Assembly: GCA_903813345.2 (NCBI GenBank)
Contig: CAIIXF020000009.1
Location: forward strand, 19,121,759-19,185,758
DNA: 64,000 nucleotides
Source: Owenia fusiformis
Lineage: Eukaryota; Annelida; Polychaeta; Sabellida; Oweniidae
Direction of reading: 5' to 3'
Made by a program: the position numbers and the translations under genes. Positions within the stretch are counted from its first letter, which is position 1. Each line of letters opens with the position of its first letter. Shown piece after piece: positions 12,820 to 23,991 of this stretch. Below the pieces are notes generated by a model. That model was given only the letters and a program-made list of their open reading frames with translations. It ran no database searches and was not told the origin of the DNA.

Positions 12820-14085
12820 GTATCTATGAGGTCCATTGTATCAGTTACTAATGGTCACTATATGTTATAATACTCCATGTGTTGGAGGTCTAATGTATCC
12901 TATCGGTCACTCTATGTGTGTATGCGGTCCATTGTGTTCTGTTTCTATCGGTCCCTCTATGTGTGTATGCGGTCCACTGTATCCAGCTCCTATCGGTCAC
13001 TCTATGTGTGTATGCGGTCCACTGTGTTCAGCTCCTATCGGTCACGCTATATGGATATGAGGTCCATTGTGTTCAGCTCCTATCGGTCACGCTATGTGTG
13101 TATGAGGTCCATTGTGTTCAGCTCATATCAGTCCCTCTTTGTGTGTATGCGGTCCACTGTGTTCAGCTCCTATCGGTCACTCTATATGTGTATGAGGTCC
13201 ATTGTGTTCAGCTCCTATCGGTCACGCTATATGGATATGAGGTCCACTGTGTTCAGTTCCTATCGGTCACGCTATGCGTGTATGAGGTCCATTGTGTTCA
13301 GCTCCTGTCGGTCCCTCTTTGTGTGTATGAGGTCCATTGTGTTCAGCTCCTGTCGGTCCCTCTATATGTGTATGAGGTCCATTGTGTTCAGCTCTTATCG
13401 GCCACGCTGTGTGTATGAGGTCCATTGTGTTCAGCTCCTGTCGGTCCCTCTATGTGTGTATGAGGTCCACTGTGTTCAGCTCCTATCGGTCACTCTATAT
13501 GTGTATGAGGTCCATTGTGTTCATCTCCTATCGGTCACTCTATGTGTGTATGAGGTACACTGTGCTCAGCTCCTATTGGTCACTCTATGTGTGTATGAGG
13601 TCCATTGTGTTCAGCGCCTATCGGTCACTCTATGTGTGTATGAGGTGCACTGTGCTCAGCTCCTATCGGTCACTCTATGTGTGATGAGGTACACTGTGCT
13701 CAGCTCCTATTGGTCACTCTATGTGTGTATGAGGTCCATTGTGTTCATCTCCTATCGGTCACTCTATGTGTGTATGAGGTACACTGTGCTCAGCTCCTAT
13801 TGGTCACTCTATGTGTGTATGAGGTCCATTGTGTTCAGCTACTATCGGTCACTCTATGTGTGTATGAGGTACACTGTGCTCAGCTCCTATTGGTCACTCT
13901 ATGTGTGTATGAGATCCATTGTGCTCAGCTCCTATTGGTCACTCTATGTGTGTATGAGGTCCACTGTGTTCAGCTCCTATCGGTCACGCTATATGGATAT
14001 GAGGTCCATTGTTTTCAACTCCTACCTGTCTACCGGTGTCTCTATGTGTGTATGAGGTCCAATATGTTCAGTTCATATTCGTCAC
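12820..14085. repeat. 45-bp minisatellite, about 27 copies
   Basis: The unit reads GTCCATTGTGTTCAGCTCCT then ATCGGTCACTCTATGTGTGT and ATGAG, with variants such as ATGCGG for ATGAGG and TATGGATAT for TATGTGTGT. Since 45 is a multiple of three and the common unit lacks stops in two phases, long frames stay open (12877-14055, 392 codons; 13677-14090). Two indels near 13409 (-2) and 13684 (-1) move the long frame from one repeat phase to another and back. No splice sites, start context or homology support translation, so this is annotated as a repeat. Confidence 0.95.
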
Positions 14086-14089
14086 CATA

Positions 14090-15076
14090 AATTTTTTTGA
14101 AAAGGTTCAACTAACAGTCCTAAGACATCATCAATTTAGCCAACATATCGGTTGCAGGGTTTATTGGAAAGGCCTATTAGCAACATATTAGACGAAAACA
14201 TACCAAAAAACGTATTTGAGTAGTGATATACATGAAGTGTGTTAACATCGCCTGATGGTTCTGATGAAAAAAAATTGTCCCTCGTCTATAGATAATCTAG
14301 ACTCTTCGCCCTAATACAAAACAAATGAGCAAATTGAAAGTATGATCTATCCACTCAGCAGCATAGGTTTTATCACTGTTTATTGAAATCTAATCGGGCC
14401 GAGAGAGGTTTTGATGAAGACTAATCACTGTTATCTTGAACGCCTTCTAAAATTAATCTGGACTGACATCGCAGAATTGCTTATCCAAGATATCTCACTG
14501 TTATAACGTTATGGAATTCTGCCATTGGAAACACATTCGTACATGATTTGCACTGAATCCTTTGTCGTTTGTATATTACTAGATAAATAAGGGTTGTGGA
14601 TCAGGAGATTTGGGATATAGCTTTTTATCCCATACTTGGACGTGTTACGGGTACATAAAGCCGGTGTGAAAGTTTATACGGTCTCCTATTTTGAAAGTCC
14701 GATAGACTCTAACTCCTGGGTTTACAAGTCCTGGACTTTAAAATCTAGAATCTATATTCCCTCGGACTTCTAAACCTTAGTAATGAACGTCTTGGTTATG
14801 GGATTTATTGTCTCTTGTGGACTTGTAAACCTAGATTTAATTATCCATAAGATTTCAACCGGACTATCACACCTAAGATTTATAGTCTGGATATGCTACA
14901 GTTATCTTTAGGCCTGCGTCGCAAAAACAAATAAACTAACAAACAAACAAATTACTAGTATGTCACATTACACTTTTATTTGCGAATTGTTACGTCAGTT
15001 TCGTTTTTCGACGTCAGACGTACAGTATGCACTCTTACAATTATATACTAATAATGATTACATCATTATTCGAGAG
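14090..15076. other. Non-coding stretch with degenerate GTCC-punctuated repeats
   Basis: From about 14640 to 14900 short motifs such as AAGTCC, GGACTT, CTGGGTTTACAAGTCCTGG recur at irregular spacing. They resemble the material at 15.9-16.9 kb. No gene is seen. Confidence 0.45.
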
Positions 15077-15710
15077 TTATTGGTGAAACTGTTTTAAGTT
15101 ACAGCCATTTACGGATTTTTTAAAAATTTGTCCTTTTTTATTTTTAATCTTGTAGATCCCTGCCCTCTCCACCCCTGCAATTTCGAAGGGGCCAGTCCAC
15201 GGCTCCTCCGTCTTGCCCCCTTTCTGTCTTGTCTTCTTAAGTTGCGCATCAATACTAATGAACCTACTGCCAAATCCTGTAAAGTTATTACATTTATTTA
15301 CTTCTTCTCTACGATTACCATTACATACCATTACATATTTTATCAATTAATGTATTATTATTTCAAGCACTTATTAGGAGGTTTTCAATTATGTCCGTTA
15401 TCAGTAGTTGCAAATCATATCGTGGAAGTCGATAAAATGTAAACATTGTTTTGGACCTCCTGTATGTGCACAAAAGTGAAATAGCTTTCAGTACCTTTTG
15501 TGGATTTCTTCTTTTGTCGTAATTGTTCTTCTGGCGATCTTGTGCTGTTTTGATGTTTGACAACACTTTAACCCCGATTGCATTCATTTTCTCCAGTTTT
15601 TGGTTTGTTGAAAGAACGACATCATGGTCAGAATCTTCCTCAGAATCATCAAGATCTTCATCACTATCGTGCTGCACTTCACTGGGCAGTGTTGCTTCTC
15701 TGTATTAAGG
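15077..15710 (-). pseudogene. Decayed Ty3-type retroelement integrase C-terminal fragment, split by a GT-AG insert
   Basis: The upstream part (about 15710 down to 15495) reads EATLPSEV, a DSDEDLDDSEED acidic stretch, and NIKTAQDRQKNNYDKRRNPQ, typical of the linker after the integrase core. It stops at a phase-0 boundary followed by GTACTG. A 218-nt segment (15494-15277) ends TTTACAG, after which DLAVGSLVLM and LRRQ resume the integrase C-terminal fold. A one-base loss in a G run near 15220 shifts the frame, after which EEPWTGPFEIAGVERAGIYK follows in the next frame. The upstream edge also sits at an acceptor-like TACAG. No RT, RNase H or LTR is seen. It is a broken relic, or an exonised one given the splice-like borders. 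Confidence 0.7.
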
Positions 15711-15935
15711 CGTCAAAAAGATTCGATATTAAATTTACAATTAATAACAGTAAGTTATTGAAGTGATAAGAATCTGTTACTGAAGCCGAACTCCGTTCAA
15801 AAAGATGAAGCCTATAACAATATTATAGTTATGCATATTAACCAAGGTGAATAAATGTATTCCATTAAGACACAACAGAGTTACCTTAATAAAAATGTAT
15901 CCACATTTACAATGATGAATTGGTTATATGTGTAA

Positions 15936-16200
15936 TTTCGGACGATTTAACCTGGGGCAAAAAGTCCAGGACATAAAAAATGATATTGACAAGGTCCACG
16001 TGGTTGTTTTTGGATGTTGTAATCTGAGGGGAAAGTCCAGGACTACTAAAATGGATATAAACAAGGATAGATTGTCCATGTGTATGTTTTCGGACGTCGT
16101 AACCCGAGGGAAAAGTCTCGAGGACTACATTTGTGAACATATTTCAGGAGGAAGTGTCCTCATTGTGTGGCGTCGGACGTTATTATCTGGGTACGATTGA
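15936..16200. repeat. Degenerate tandem repeat, ~75-85-bp units
   Basis: Three imperfect units follow one another, each with CGGACG or TGGATG, a TAACCTGGGG/TAATCTGAGG/TAACCCGAGG core, AAAGTCCAGGAC and a downstream ATATTGACAAGG-like segment. The two partly open frames here (one per strand) are repeat artefacts. Confidence 0.6.
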
Positions 16201-16525
16201 CTTTATAATGTGAATAAATTAACATTACCTTGAATTTTGTTGTCGAAGCTCTTCTTATAGCCCTCTTTCCATTCACTGTTGTTGGTTGTACCTGGCGGAT
16301 ACGATTTTTGCCTGACATATTGATAAATAACATTTATGTCCAGTTGTGTTTTCATCTTGGCATCCACTTTTCAAAGGAATAACATATACCACGTGCAACA
16401 ATTTATACCCAGGTTGGCCACGCTTAACTAAACATCTGAGTTTTTTAAATATGACATTTTCTTTAAAAAAAGCGGTGTTGGGATACTTAAAAAAGTGTTT
16501 AACTGTATTGAGATTAAAAAAAAAA

Positions 16526-16578
16526 GTTGACTCACATAGGGATCGAACCACCATTCTCTCGGCCACTGGACCAAGTCG
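16526..16578 (-). repeat. tRNA-derived SINE head or tRNA pseudogene
   Basis: On the minus strand a TTGGTCCAGTGGCCGAGAG segment resembles a pol III A box, and GGTTCGATCCC is a near-consensus B box. The ends (GACT/AGTC) can pair and a run of about ten T follows, as at a pol III terminator. At ~53 nt it lacks most of the anticodon arm, so it is not a functional tRNA gene. Confidence 0.55.
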
Positions 16579-16639
16579 TAATTGATTTTGCCAAGAAAGG
16601 TGAGACGAACAGACTCAACTTTCATTTATATTTATGCAT

Positions 16640-17960
16640 AACTCTTTTAATATATGTAAAATGACGGTCTCTTTGACCTAGATATAAAAGTCCGGGACAA
16701 TAAAATTGGGATTAAATGTCCGGGACATTTCATTCTTTCACTGGTGTGGAAGGAACAGAAGTCCATTGGTGATTATAGTCCATGGTCTTATTAATATATA
16801 ACAGTAGGAATGACAGTCCTATTGAGACCATAAACCCTGGGATTGACAATCCATAGGATGTATAAACCCAGGAAGCACGGTCCGTAGGACCGTGCTTCCT
16901 TGGGACTACCATTACTTTTACACCGGTTTGTAAAAACTTGTATCTCATACTTGAGTGGGTTTGGGGTAGATATCACCCGGGAATATATATCGTATCTGAG
17001 GAGCGGGCAGGATATATTGTATATGTCCCGCTCCAGGCCAAATGCGGGCAGATATAATATATCCATCCCGCTCCCGGGAATTTTTCAAAAGTTTAAATAT
17101 CATAAGTTTTAATTTTTTAATTTTAAAATTTAATTTTTTTTAAGTTTAAATGTTACAATTTCATTGTATTGAACAAAAAGAATATTACAAAAATGTTCAG
17201 TTCAGAAAATGTTAAATATAAATATCTTGTCATTTGAAAAAGGTGGAAAGGGTAATATCTACCCTAAACCCACTCAAGTATGAGATACACGAGTTATGCA
17301 CGGTCGGTTTGGATACATGGAATATCCCTTGGGATATACAATACATCTTCCGAAGATATATTGTATATCCCTCGGGATATTCCCTGTATCCAAAACCTCC
17401 CAGTGCATAACCCCTATATATTTTCATCAGCGGGCAGATATAGCTTTACGGCCCGCTCTGAGCGGGGAGATATAGTATATCTGCCCGCTACGTCATAATC
17501 GCTGTTCCCGTATTGGTTCTTTTTTGTAACGTTCGCATACTGTAAACGACAATGGAGAAAAACGCAGACAATCGCGATCTGTTTGATGCTTTAAAGAAGG
17601 GAAGGAGCAGTATGCCCCGTTAATAATCAAATATTTGAACAGGAAATTCCGGCTACGGACAAGAATATAAAACTGGACATGAATATTTTAAAATAATTCC
17701 ACGGTTGGTTGCAACAATTGAACAATGTGATTGGTATTGGATAAACAGATCATCCTATAGTCGGTTCAGGATATTGGGATTATCCCTTGGCCAATATAAT
17801 ATATCTTCCCTCGGGACCTACGGCCCTCGGGCAGATATACTATATTGGCCTCGGGATAATCCCAATATCCTGAACCTCATATAGGATAATCTCTATTTAT
17901 CCCAAGGGATAGTTTCTATTTTCTCGATGGAACCAGGGGAGATATAGGTATTTCTCGAGG
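16640..17960. repeat. Cluster of nested near-perfect palindromes (foldback region)
   Basis: Four structures are visible. 16870-16899 is a hairpin around GGAAGCACGGTCC with a 3-nt loop. The segment TCTCATACTTGAGTGGGTTT (from ~16950) returns inverted at ~17262-17285, enclosing AGCGGGCAGGATATA/TATGTCCCGCT hairpins. 17310-17394 is a palindrome built from GGATACA, GGAATATCCC, GGGATATACAATA. 17760-17880 is a longer palindrome running from GGTTCAGGATATTGGGATTA to its inverse. Blocks share a GATATA/CCCTCGGG vocabulary, suggesting one element family amplified in place. Confidence 0.8.
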
Positions 17961-18729
17961 GATAAACCATATACCCAAAGCCCATTATGTAATTAAAGGG
18001 TTGCAAGGAATTTCTCAACAGGGTTCGATTTTAATCAGTTTGCTTACTCATCACGTTCATCATCGTTATACGTCCCCTTACCTAAAGTTGCCCACACGTT
18101 GATAAACAAATTTGAGATTTTTCGGGTGAAGAGAAATTGTCTCGCAATACAATACTCACAACTGCACGAAAATGAAAGCCAAATGAATAGATGGTATGAA
18201 TGGTAATATCTACCCGTTCCCTGGTTCGATCACTATACACGATAGGAAGTGATCCACTCGGCAATAACAAAACAAAGGCGATAGTTACAAAATTACCAAA
18301 TGTGTTTATATTTACAATTTTTGAATGGTTCATGATTGTATTAATTTATGAAACAGTATTTCAAATAAACGAAACATAAATCCTTGTCTAGATCCCTGTC
18401 GTGTGACGTCTAGCCATCGCTGAATTATTTTAAGGACCGTTCATTTTTCATTTATATTGAGAATTGTTGTTGCTCTCCGCTCAACGCTAACAAAATCGGT
18501 TTATAAGTTTTCATTATGCTTCCAGAACAGCTAAATTGGAACTTCTGTTCTTGTCTAATATTATCGAAGGGTCACCAATCAATTCAATTTACAAGAAATT
18601 GTATCGATCAGTGGCAGTAGTTGTGTTATCCAGTAGTTTCTCTATCTTGTAATTGCGAAATGTGTTCACGTTGCTTTGTTTATCGTTTCTTGACTTGTCT
18701 TGATTGTTGTTTTGAAGGGCGGTTCCAAA
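17961..18729. other. Non-coding; 3' flank of the small membrane protein gene
   Basis: No ORF with homology or repeat is seen. The part next to 18730 is presumably the 3' UTR of the neighbouring minus-strand gene; I saw no clear AATAAA. Confidence 0.4.
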
Positions 18730-19053
18730 TTAGGCATCCGTTGTGTCCACGTGGTTTTGGAGATTATTTTCGACACATTTTTCCTTTAGCTCAAAATTGC
18801 TGTTTTCCATCGCTCGAACTTTATCAAAATCCTTATCGTCTAATTTTCGCTTCGCTCGGTAACACCAGACCATGGCGGCAATTTGGAAGAGTGTCATTGC
18901 GAACATCACGATCCCGACAACGAGCGCTTCTTTCTCTCCATTGGGAGATGTCACTTGCCATATCAAAAGTCCTGCACCCACGAGGAGAAACACTATCGCT
19001 GGTAACGACAAATATATCAACTGTTTCTGCCAGCTCATACCGGTGCCTGTCAT
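18730..19053 (-). CDS. Small two-pass membrane protein, family unknown
   Basis: An intact single-exon frame of 107 codons starts at ATG 19053-19051 in a favourable AAATAAAA-ATG context and stops with TAA/TGA-free reading up to the terminator at 18730. Two hydrophobic helices are clear: residues ~12-33 (LIYLSLPAIVFLLVGAGLLI) and ~43-65 (ALVVGIVMFAMTLFQIAAMV). They are joined by a short loop SPNGEKE and followed by a basic YRAKRKL stop-transfer and a ~38-residue hydrophilic, charged tail. With only nine residues before helix 1 and the basic stretch after helix 2, both ends probably face the cytosol. I do not recognise the family and assign no function. Lack of introns leaves open a retrogene or orphan gene. 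Confidence 0.7.
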   Translation of the reverse strand: MTGTGMSWQKQLIYLSLPAIVFLLVGAGLLIWQVTSPNGEKEALVVGIVMFAMTLFQIAAMVWCYRAKRKLDDKDFDKVRAMENSNFELKEKCVENNLQNHVDTTDA

Positions 19054-19129
19054 TTTTATTTAGTGGGACCTTTAGTCTTTACACTATCTGCGAGGCAGGA
19101 AACTCCGATTTTTACAATCTATAGGCCAG

Positions 19130-21465
19130 AACGTACCCCTAAAAAGAACAAATGAAACATGTGATGATATAATTAGAAAATCGTGTCTGATAACTTCTTC
19201 GTCACGTTTACGACTGAGTTTACTCACCGAATGCATCTATAGATATCATATATTGTTATGATATAAATTCCATATTCCTTAACTCCAAACAAACTGAACA
19301 AATCGATAATGATGAGCAACAAAATAATGTTTCCGAACGTTCAGTTTGGCAGTTTGGCAGTTTACTAATATCCGGTTACTTTGGTTCTAAGATTGTAGGT
19401 AATGAATACAAGCAGCAAATGTTTGCAGCATCCTGTCAGTCTAGAGTCCAGAATGTTAGCTTTAACATTTAAACACAAAGTCACGCTAGAAATTACCATT
19501 AACATCAGCCGTGCCACAGGTATGTCTGACAAGATATCAGTTTACTTTGAAACATGCACGATCCATAGCTTATTCCCGACAGTGGCGGACTTAGGAATTG
19601 AATAGAATGGATTTTTTCGAAGAGGGAATTTTTAATCTATTAATTCGGTCCAGTTTTCCAAAATGTAATCGGATTTAAAATTTTGAAACTCATTTTTATT
19701 GGGCATGTAGCAGTTATGCAAGCTACAGAATTCGCATTCATAAATTTACTTTTGAAATATTACTCGATCGTATGTGAGATTCTAAAACATATACATGGGA
19801 TGTACAATGGGACTTCTGCTTTAGTAACGAAATACACCGAGGCTCGAGGATTTCATATATTTGGATAGCTGAAATGGTATAAGCCGTGTGCTCTAAATAA
19901 GATTGGAATCTGAACACTGGGAACATCTGGCATCACACCAGGATTTTAATAAATCACTTGCACTGCTGTCGATCTAGCAATGCTTCTTCATAAGAATAGA
20001 ATGAGGCATTTTCTCATTTATCTACAGTAAAATATTAAGTGCTAATACTAAAAGATAAGCAATCAAGGACCGTGCAGTATTATATCAAAAAATTTTATAT
20101 GCGATAATGCTATGGCCATATTGAAATTTAGGTTTCACAATGTTGATTTTGAGGCTTCGAGAATAACCACTCAGGCCACGTATTCCTTTCATTATAACGA
20201 ATTTTATGTTACATGACTATATGTTTTTATTCCGCTATTTAATATACGCTCTACCATGAGTATTTGGTATCAAATTAAACGTCTCTTAATCCTGCAAATT
20301 ATCATTTAGTTTTTATCTCAGGGTTATAAAAGCTGAACGCATTATCAATCGTCGAACATTCCAAACTATCATTTTTTGCCTTGTAACCGATCACCCTTAT
20401 GTTAATTGACAGTAACTTTTTTATATTCTGGAACGTATTTTGTTATGATAATTGACAATTTCATCATAAAGACTGCATCTTGTCGATTGTACGTTAGCTG
20501 GAATTAATTTATTTGCTATTTTACTATTGGAAAATCGACATTAAGTATGTGTAGCCCTCGAAGGCACCATCATCGACACCATGCTTGAAATCAACGATGT
20601 GGAGAAGCCTCTGCACTATTCATGATAATCCCCCATTCACTTCACTTGAAATATAAATTGCCTTATTAACGGATGTAAAACATTTTCAAAATACATTTGA
20701 ATATAACATATTTAGCTTGTTACGTATTTTTCGACGTAAAGTACTATTTTTCAAAATCATCATCGACTCCACAAGTACGTTGTCTTTGCACTCTGCTTTC
20801 AATCAAAATCAGGTTTCAATGTTAAGTAATGGTGTTGACGGTTTGTCTCAATATATATTGATAATATAAAAATACGCTTTATTGATGTTATTCTTTGACC
20901 ACGTAAAGATTGAGATATTTACGACCATCAACGACTCCACCACATACGACTCCAAAATACTATCCACATATTAAGTAGGTCACATGTATAATCGAATGCT
21001 ATATATTTGTTGAATTAACCTACATTCATTAAATGACTATTTTGTTGTATGTGTAGCATTTTACAGTGATACCGAGCTAAGGATTTAGAGCATATTGTTC
21101 ATTGTGATTACAACGTATAGTGATAAGTAAAATTGAATCTATTAAGCAGACCATGTTATTTACTTATGATGCATATTCTGTTTGTTTTAAAATGCTAGGG
21201 TAATGTGACACAAGAATTGGGATGATTGAGCAGCTCATAGTTTTATAAAATCACTGACAAATATAGATGCACATTCCCCGATATTTCTTAATTTATAAAC
21301 GTTTCGTTCAGTGTACCACTAGACGAAATGTATTTCTTGCCATTATTGTAAAACAATAAATATTTCATTGGGATAATCAGTTTTGTGACATTTTATTAAT
21401 GTGCATAACTTCCCACACTCTCATTAACATATTTGTCTTACTTATCAGACCTTTCTGATGATATA
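19130..21465. other. Non-coding stretch with scattered CATCATCGACACCA-like motifs
   Basis: No gene is seen. The phrase CATCATCGACACCA and close variants occur at about 20567, 20757 and 20927, and again beyond the next feature at about 22445 and 22811. They may belong to the element containing 21471-22403. Confidence 0.4.
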
Positions 21466-21470
21466 AGAAT

Positions 21471-22403
21471 ATGGCACTCACCAACGCCGAGAAGTGTCGT
21501 CGTTCCCTAAGACTACAGTACAGGGAGAGAAAGAAAGAAAAGATACCAAAGGCTACTAAGAGCAAGAACGATTGCGACAGCGAGCATCGTATACACCGAG
21601 AAATAACCTGTCTGCTGAAGCTCTTCAACGGATCAGAGAAAAGAACGACAAGGCATCCCGGGAATACAGGGCACGCATACGCCAAGTGTATAGAGAAACA
21701 ATCAAAACACGCCAGACTGAAGGGAACGCTCAGAGTCTCAAAGTGAAACTGCCAGGACACAAATGAAAATCCAAGAAATCCCAGAACGCATTATTAAAAC
21801 ATTGAAGATAGGGCGACTGGACTTAAACCAGTACAAGGTACATGTACCTTTCGAATCAATGCTGTGAGAGGGGTTTCCGATAATATTGTTGAAACGCGAG
21901 AATTATCGTGCTTTTGTAACGCATGCAGAACAGATACGTCATCCTCACCCTGTGGTTGGCAAAGGAACAACCTTATAACCGTTAGGAAGACCGAGCAGGC
22001 AGCTAAGGTGGTCACCGAGCAACCTTTAAAACCAAAACGGACCACACGACGAGCACACCCGACACCCAGTACGTCAAGTAAAGCATCGACGCCCTCCGAC
22101 GTTTCCACTCTTTCAACCACATTGAAGCGTCGGCCTTTGGTAACCCCATCAACAAGTTCAAAGTCTTTAGACACAATGGTTTCCGCGAAGAAAAGGAAAG
22201 GCCCGATAAAAAGAACAGACACTGTAAATATTTGCAAGGCATGCGGTGTTAACTATTATTCGTATTTACAATCGCAGTTCGAATGGATCAAGTGCTCTAA
22301 ATGCCCCGACTGGTTTCATGATTCCGGGAAATGTTCTCGTGTAAAGGGGATACTCATTGGAGAAATATTTACATGCTTTAATTGCAATAAAAGACGACCT
22401 TAA
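21471..22403 (+). pseudogene. Broken intronless gene with basic N-terminus and C-terminal PHD-like finger (likely from a mobile element)
   Basis: The first part starts MALTNAEKCRRSLRLQYRER and continues, after a frame change near 21570, as a basic helical segment (IREKNDKASREYRARIRQVY) that stops near 21766. The last part, in the first frame again, runs to 22403: ELSCFCNAC, a Ser/Thr/Lys-rich linker, then ICKACG, WIKCSKCPDWFHDSGKC and FTCFNCNKR, spaced like the Cys/His ligands of a PHD-type zinc finger. Proteins with this layout (basic N-terminus, SCFC motif, terminal PHD-like finger) recur as multicopy, intronless, uncharacterised sequences in invertebrate genomes, from memory of such families. 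Compared with them the middle appears deleted. This copy cannot make the full protein. Confidence 0.6.
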
Positions 22404-23070
22404 ATGTGTAAATTATGTACGTTATTGTTTAAAAACCTAAGCGACCATCAGCGACACTGTTAAATAACACTTAATATCACAAGGAGGAGTGATTGACCTA
22501 TTCGGAACAATGTTGTATTTTGATGTAAGAAGACATGTGTGTCTAATTTGTACATTCATTTTGTCGATCGAGGAATTGACTTGGCATATTATTTAGCTTA
22601 GAAAACAAAATCTTGAAATTAATTATCTTTAGGGAAACTCAAAACAATGTATTTCAACGATTATCTTAATAAAATTCTCTTGTTAAGATAAACAACAACT
22701 ATTGCAATTTATTTTTATTCATGTGATTAAATATTTCAAACTTGATACATTAGTTTATCTTTAAACTCAAAATTAATTGTGAAACATGAATCAATGTAAG
22801 CCTGTGTATACACCATCATCGACACCAGCAATTTAAGAGTATATTTACGTTTTGATGCACAATCAAGTAATTGTTTAAAGGGTAATAAAAATATTTTGAG
22901 AAACGCTTCTTAAACCCCATGGCTAATGGTATATGCATTTATATCTCAATCTAAAATTTCATTTTTTCAACTTTTACATTGATCAAATGTGAAAGAGATT
23001 CGTGGCTTGACTGTAACATGGCAGAAAAAAGCATCAAAATGACACACACATATACGGGCTTGAAATAGCC
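22404..23070. other. AT-rich non-coding flank
   Basis: Contains the last CATCATCGACACCAGC motif (22811). Nothing else is recognised. Confidence 0.4.
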
Positions 23071-23075
23071 TTAAA

Positions 23076-23421
23076 ATAAGTATCCAAACGTTAGATAAAA
23101 ATGATCGAAAATAATTAAATTGAACGGGGGGAGGGAGGGTGAACTGAGGGGGGGGGGGAGTAATATGCCTTTTAGGTGGAAGAACTTTCCGCGAAATTGT
23201 GTATTTGTATTGTAAAATAAACTCAGTAACTCAGTATCAACTGGATGGTACAACTCTGAAAAGTGAATAATAAGGACATATAGAGTTATTTGAAATAAAG
23301 TCAAGTTACATCTCTTATCATATGTCTTATAGACACATTACTCCCTCCTCCGTTCACCCCTCCCCCCTCCGTTCAATTTTAATTATTCTCGAATAGTTTT
23401 TAAATAACGTATGGTAACGTG
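23076..23421. mobile_element. MITE with ~90-bp inverted arms
   Basis: The left arm (23076-23172: ATAATTAAATTGAACGGGGG, G-rich, then GTAATATGCC) returns inverted at 23334-23421 (ATTACTCCCTCCTCCGTTCA ... CCGTTCAATTTTAATTATTC). A third ACTCCCTCTCCGTTCA fragment lies at 23784. No ORF. Confidence 0.75.
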
Positions 23422-23991
23422 ATTTACAAAACCAACGATGACAATAGCAGAATACTTTTGTCATAATAACTTCACTTACAAGTATTTAGAACATGTCGCG
23501 TAGACCATAGGTTCTGGGCCGATATAAAGATGGCAGCACCAATCCAGTATTATCCTTTCTCTACTGTTGCTTGATTTATAGCAAAAACATTGGCATTTGC
23601 ACGTTGGCGACATTGCGCCTTTTTACATAGATCTTTCATCTCAGAAGTCCATCAGTTAAAAAATCCTAGAAGACCTAACATTTCCCGTGTACTGACCCTA
23701 TTCATTTAGCAATTCAGTTGTAAACCTTCTCTTGAAAAAATAAATCTCCCAAGGTTTGTTGAATTTTTTACCGGAAATCAGTTACTCCCTCTCCGTTCAT
23801 TTCTTCCGATCACCGGGTGTGTTTACGTACATTTTATGGAAATAGCCGCATACAGTGCTGATATATAATAATTAAGGGTGCGTTTTCAAACTAAACAGAG
23901 TGCTCCTACCAAAATAAATTTGCCTACATACCCCTGAGACTCTTATCTGATAGATAGAATGCACAAATAAAACAAAAGTTTTGCTATTATA
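23422..23991. other. Non-coding
   Basis: Apart from a MITE-end fragment near 23784 nothing is recognised. Confidence 0.4.

Noticed and set aside
12877-14055. 392-codon open frame and its overlapping neighbours
   Set aside because: They follow from a 45-bp repeat whose unit is a multiple of three, the frames overlap in different phases, and no start context or homology exists.
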